Part shown: positions 4,622 through 5,648 of the stretch, in pieces | Layout of the letters: every line of letters starts with the position of its first letter | Numbering within the stretch: position 1 is the first letter of the stretch | NCBI GenBank assembly: GCA_019057355.1 | Contig: DXJM01000404.1 | Span: 1 to 5,648, forward strand | Direction of reading: 5' to 3' | Origin: Promethearchaeota archaeon | GTDB taxonomy: Archaea; Asgardarchaeota; Lokiarchaeia; Sigyniarchaeales; SOKP01 | DNA: 5,648 bases | The notes under the pieces: generated by a model | The model's input: only the letters and a program-made list of their open reading frames with translations | Database searches by the model: none | What the model was told of the DNA's origin: nothing | Position numbers and translations under genes: made by a program

Positions 4622-5587
4622 TCAGGGGTTTTTTTTATCAGTTACTATTTTAATTGTGGTCGTGTAAACGGATTTTCCTTCTTCATCTGCAATGATCAAT
4701 TTTTTGTGAGAAAAAAACACGTAAAATAGGTAACTCTTTTTTTCCATCATTACGTTGTAATACTGAATTCCCATATTGATATCATATTCCCTCTGCCTTG
4801 GAGGTCGTGTTGAAGTAATTGTCCCGCCTTCTTGAGGTTTTGCTTCATTTCTTACACTAATTGGGCTCCCTGATTCAACATCATCGGAAATACTCTCTTT
4901 TTTTACCATCTTTTGTTCAGGAGCAATTGAAGGTGCCGCTTTCGGGCGAGGAGGACCTCTACCGGGAGGGGGAGGTGCCAAGACTTTTTCTTTAACTCGT
5001 TCTTCCATTTCTTCGTCCATTTCCAAGCTCTCTATTATGGATTCCTCTTGAGTCTCCTTTTCTTTTACCATCATCCCTGTATCTGCCTTTTCAACAACAA
5101 TGGCAAATAAATCCCCTTCAGGTGCTTGTTTCATTTCCTTTTCTTCTTCCAGAGGTTCAATTTCGCTTCTCGAAAGAGCTATCGCTGGTTTGGATAATGT
5201 GCTTGGAGTACTTCTTCTCGATCCTTTCTTTCCTTTTTTTGCATTTGATAAAGCTTCCTTTTTATTGGATTTCTTTATTTCAGGTTCTTCTCTCAGCAAT
5301 TCTGCAGGTTTTTCTTTTTTTATTAAATTTTTTAATTTTGTATTCCCATGAATATTTTGTTGGCTTTTCATACCAAAGAAAACCATGTTATTCCTTTCTA
5401 TCTTGATCCCTTTTTCTTGTAATGCCTTGTAAATATCGTCCAAAATGATATTAATTCGCGTATTGTAGTTGTAATTCCCTATGAATCTGAATCCTGGTAA
5501 ATCAATTGCCAATACTTTAGATTTTTTAGTATATTTTATTATATCCGTGTGAATTATGAGTTCTGAAATAGATTGTAATGTTTCCAT
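4622..5587 (-). CDS. N-terminal part of a membrane-anchored protein with long charged/proline-rich linker (321 aa)
   Basis: I do not recognise a named family. Residues 1-75 look folded: KVLAIDLPGFRFIGNYNYN, then helix NIILDDIYKALQEKGIKI and strand NNMVFFGMK. The layout vaguely recalls GyrI-like ligand-binding domains, but this is weak. Residues about 76-262 are low-complexity: Lys/Glu-rich, a Ser/Thr/Lys patch (about 110-135), an acidic run (about 176-203) and APPPPGRGPPRP (204-215). This is probably a disordered spacer. From about 267 a second folded part begins, YDINMGIQYYNVMMEKKSYLFYVFF, then strands to VTDKK. The frame ends at KNP, TGA 4622-4624, in the middle of a beta-rich domain. Restoring one A at 4629-4636 continues it as KKKPLIMDLKIEG into the next ORF, giving about 495 aa. 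No signal peptide is visible. ATG 5587 has no Shine-Dalgarno. Confidence 0.7.
   Translation of the reverse strand: METLQSISELIIHTDIIKYTKKSKVLAIDLPGFRFIGNYNYNTRINIILDDIYKALQEKGIKIERNNMVFFGMKSQQNIHGNTKLKNLIKKEKPAELLREEPEIKKSNKKEALSNAKKGKKGSRRSTPSTLSKPAIALSRSEIEPLEEEKEMKQAPEGDLFAIVVEKADTGMMVKEKETQEESIIESLEMDEEMEERVKEKVLAPPPPGRGPPRPKAAPSIAPEQKMVKKESISDDVESGSPISVRNEAKPQEGGTITSTRPPRQREYDINMGIQYYNVMMEKKSYLFYVFFSHKKLIIADEEGKSVYTTTIKIVTDKKNP
4628..4636 (-). other. Frame break 3: A8 run with slippery A_AAA_AAC
   Basis: The upstream frame reads GAT AAA AAA AAC CCC TGA. One extra A or a -1 step at 4634-4628 gives CCC CTG ATC ATG GAT, which is in frame with the 172-aa ORF. The breakpoint falls within a strand-rich region, as expected for a split gene rather than a natural gene boundary. 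Confidence 0.7.
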
Positions 5588-5600
5588 TTTGTATAATCAC

Positions 5601-5618
5601 TTATATAATTTTATTTTA
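5601..5618 (-). promoter_or_regulatory. TATA-like elements upstream of the membrane-protein gene
   Basis: The minus strand reads TTAAAATAAA and then TTATATAA within 5601-5619. The second is centred only about 18 bases before ATG 5587, too close for a start at or before the ATG. The first would place transcription start near 5589 and a leaderless mRNA. The true promoter or start codon therefore remains uncertain. Confidence 0.35.
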
Positions 5619-5648
5619 ATCGTTGATCAATTAATCATAAACAATATA

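Noticed and set aside
4354..4653. Plus-strand open frames (99 and 68 codons)
   Set aside because: Both are antisense to the two minus-strand membrane-protein ORFs and have phenylalanine/serine-rich shadow composition.
5100..5406. Plus-strand hydrophobic open frames (83 and 94 codons)
   Set aside because: They are antisense to the Lys/Glu-rich linker, whose complement encodes Phe, Leu and Ser; no independent start signals are seen.

Overview
This is a strongly AT-rich window. It looks archaeal and anaerobic. Most start codons lack a Shine-Dalgarno sequence and sit just downstream of TATA-like boxes, consistent with leaderless or short-leader mRNAs. Gene ends are followed by oligo-T tracts rather than GC-rich hairpins. 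The gene content is an oxygen-sensitive Fe-S reductase/dehydratase, a TusA/DsrE persulfide relay and a LysR regulator. An Asgard (Lokiarchaeia-like) or other anaerobic archaeal genome would fit, but this is inference and the lineage cannot be fixed from the sequence alone.

Layout. 1-41 is the tail of a gene that begins outside the window. 42-598 has no intact gene; a possibly decayed frame lies on the minus strand at about 172-481. 599-772 (+) encodes an uncatalogued 57-aa lysine-rich peptide with a GTG start and the only good Shine-Dalgarno found here. 951-2241 (-) is one HgdB/BcrC/double-cubane-type gene of about 430 aa, broken twice at poly-A runs. 2435-2674 (-, TusA) and 2688-3047 (-, DsrE-like) form a tight pair, divergent from a LysR regulator at 3183-4085 (+). 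Their shared 135-bp promoter region contains a near-perfect 12-bp dyad with a centred T-N11-A. 4101-5587 (-) is read as two ORFs, but they are best explained as one membrane-anchored protein of about 495 aa, again broken at a poly-A run.

How the genes may work together. TusA, DsrE and a CysL-type LysR recall the selenium/sulfur module in which YedF is a TusA-DsrE fusion next to a LysR regulator. Here the two domains are separate genes. The neighbouring HgdB-type protein carries many cysteines and would need a separate ATPase activase, which is not in the window.

The most notable signal is that all three gene breaks have the same sign (-1, equal to one missing A). All three lie on classical slippery heptamers: A_AAA_AAG, A_AAA_AAA and A_AAA_AAC. 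The simplest reading is homopolymer undercalling in the assembly. Programmed -1 frameshifting or transcriptional slippage is the exciting alternative, and raw reads would settle it.
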